From Roseivirga sp. UBA6061 (GTDB lineage Bacteria > Bacteroidota > Bacteroidia > Cytophagales > Cyclobacteriaceae), in contig DIYF01000070.1 of NCBI GenBank assembly GCA_002427745.1, positions 1-64,000 on the forward strand: 64,000 bases of DNA. Reading direction: 5' to 3'. The translations under genes and the position numbers were made by a program. Within the stretch, counting starts at the first letter, position 1; every line of letters begins with the position of its first letter. The notes below the pieces were generated by a model. It did no database searches. It saw nothing but the letters and a program-made list of their open reading frames with translations, and had not been told where the DNA came from. Of this stretch, positions 63,475 to 64,000 are shown one piece after another.

Positions 63475-64000
63475 TCAATTTTGAACCGGTGAACCATAGA
63501 GGTCGAATTCAGTGGCATCCTCAATTTTTATATTTGCAAAATCTCCAACTCTCAGATAGTGCTTCGCTGCGTCAATGATCACCTCATTATCTACTTCCGG
63601 TGAGTCAAACTCTGTTCTGCCAATGAAGCTTCCTCCTTCTTTCCTGTCGATCAGTACCTTGAGCGTCTGGCCTATTTTGCTCTGGTTAATTTCATACGAA
63701 ATCTGTTCCTGTACCTCCATTACGAGATTGGCCCGCTCTTGTTTCACTTCCTCTGGTACGTCATCCTCCATGGTGTGTGCATGAGTGTTTTCTTCATGCG
63801 AATAGGTGAAGACACCCAGGCGGTCAAAGCGCATATCTTCCACAAACTGCAGCATTTCCTGAAAGTCTTCCTCCGTTTCTCCGGGATGCCCGGCAATCAG
63901 GGTGGTACGAATGGCAATGCCCGGTACCTGCTCGCGGATGTTCTTGATAAGGGCTTCTGTTTTTTCGCGGGTGGTACCTCGTCTCATAAGCTTGAGCACT
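63475..64000 (-). CDS. rimO: ribosomal protein S12 methylthiotransferase RimO, C-terminal part
   Basis: About 175 residues up to the window edge, so the iron-sulfur binding N-terminal half lies outside. The part visible belongs to the radical SAM barrel end (LMRRGTTREKTEALIKNIRE, RTTLIAGHPGETEEDF, FDRLGVFTYSHEENTHA) followed by a TRAM domain (QTLKVLIDRKEGGSFIGRTE, VGDFANIKIEDATEFDLYG). The Y-S-H-E-E text is characteristic of RimO over MiaB. It methylthiolates an aspartate of ribosomal protein S12. Confidence 0.95.
   Translation of the reverse strand, partial: VLKLMRRGTTREKTEALIKNIREQVPGIAIRTTLIAGHPGETEEDFQEMLQFVEDMRFDRLGVFTYSHEENTHAHTMEDDVPEEVKQERANLVMEVQEQISYEINQSKIGQTLKVLIDRKEGGSFIGRTEFDSPEVDNEVIIDAAKHYLRVGDFANIKIEDATEFDLYGSPVQN

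Overview
The window reads as a piece of chromosome from a Bacteroidota bacterium, most likely a Cytophagales member of the Fulvivirga/Roseivirga type; the genus is a guess. The evidence is the gene content: Por/type 9 secretion C-terminal tails, bacillithiol proteins (BshC, YtxJ), a fused two-component E1 dehydrogenase, an ABC permease/M1 peptidase fusion, FtsX-type permeases with a short prefix domain, and a pheT - coiled coil - zapA - rny cluster. Several promoters fit the Bacteroidota pattern TTG-N17..23-TAnnTTTG, and Shine-Dalgarno sequences are mostly absent. Coding density is high. I see no rRNA, tRNA, CRISPR array, insertion sequence, integrase or phage gene, so this looks like core chromosome with a few lineage-specific cassettes.

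Layout. 1-6.8 kb: end of an unknown gene, a GNAT-like protein, the methylmalonyl-CoA mutase operon (mutA-mutB-Nudix), and divergent dnaA. 6.8-10.8 kb: an unusual nucleotidyltransferase-like/methyltransferase fusion, a secreted beta-rich protein divergent from an AraC regulator with a long inverted repeat between them, and a DinB-like protein. 11.1-16.3 kb: a tightly overlapped minus-strand cassette (alpha/beta hydrolase, membrane protein, LytS-type kinase, LytTR regulator, membrane protein, NTF2-like lipoprotein) with a second, paralogous hydrolase upstream. 16.6-25.5 kb: a PadR regulator with two giant FtsX-type permeases, a DMT permease broken by a one-base frameshift, a second PadR with its membrane protein, and a MORN-repeat protein. 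25.5-40 kb: rarA, a secreted M64 peptidase operon, an M28 peptidase, an ABC ATPase plus a 1191-residue permease/peptidase, a nitroreductase, a DASS anion transporter and a secreted EEP-family nuclease-like protein. 40-48 kb: housekeeping genes (sucD, rny, zapA, pheT, a RadC-family gene, rpsT). 48-64 kb: secreted proteins of unknown role, YtxJ with the fused E1 dehydrogenase, an M16 peptidase, ispF, mnmD, a 1237-residue T9SS cargo protein, 5-formyl-THF cyclo-ligase, bshC and the C-terminal part of rimO.

How parts work together. MutA and MutB form the B12-dependent mutase linking propionate metabolism with succinyl-CoA, and SucD acts at the neighbouring TCA step. BshC makes bacillithiol and YtxJ is associated with that thiol. 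The LytS/LytTR pair is translationally coupled to a secreted hydrolase and probably controls it or its close relative. The two PadR genes and the AraC gene each lie beside a clear symmetric DNA element that is probably an operator. No single well-defined novel system stands out; the best candidates for undescribed biology are the nucleotidyltransferase-like/methyltransferase fusion (6805-8403), the LytTR-hydrolase cassette with its duplicated upstream element, and two minus-strand terminators with no gene directly in front of them.
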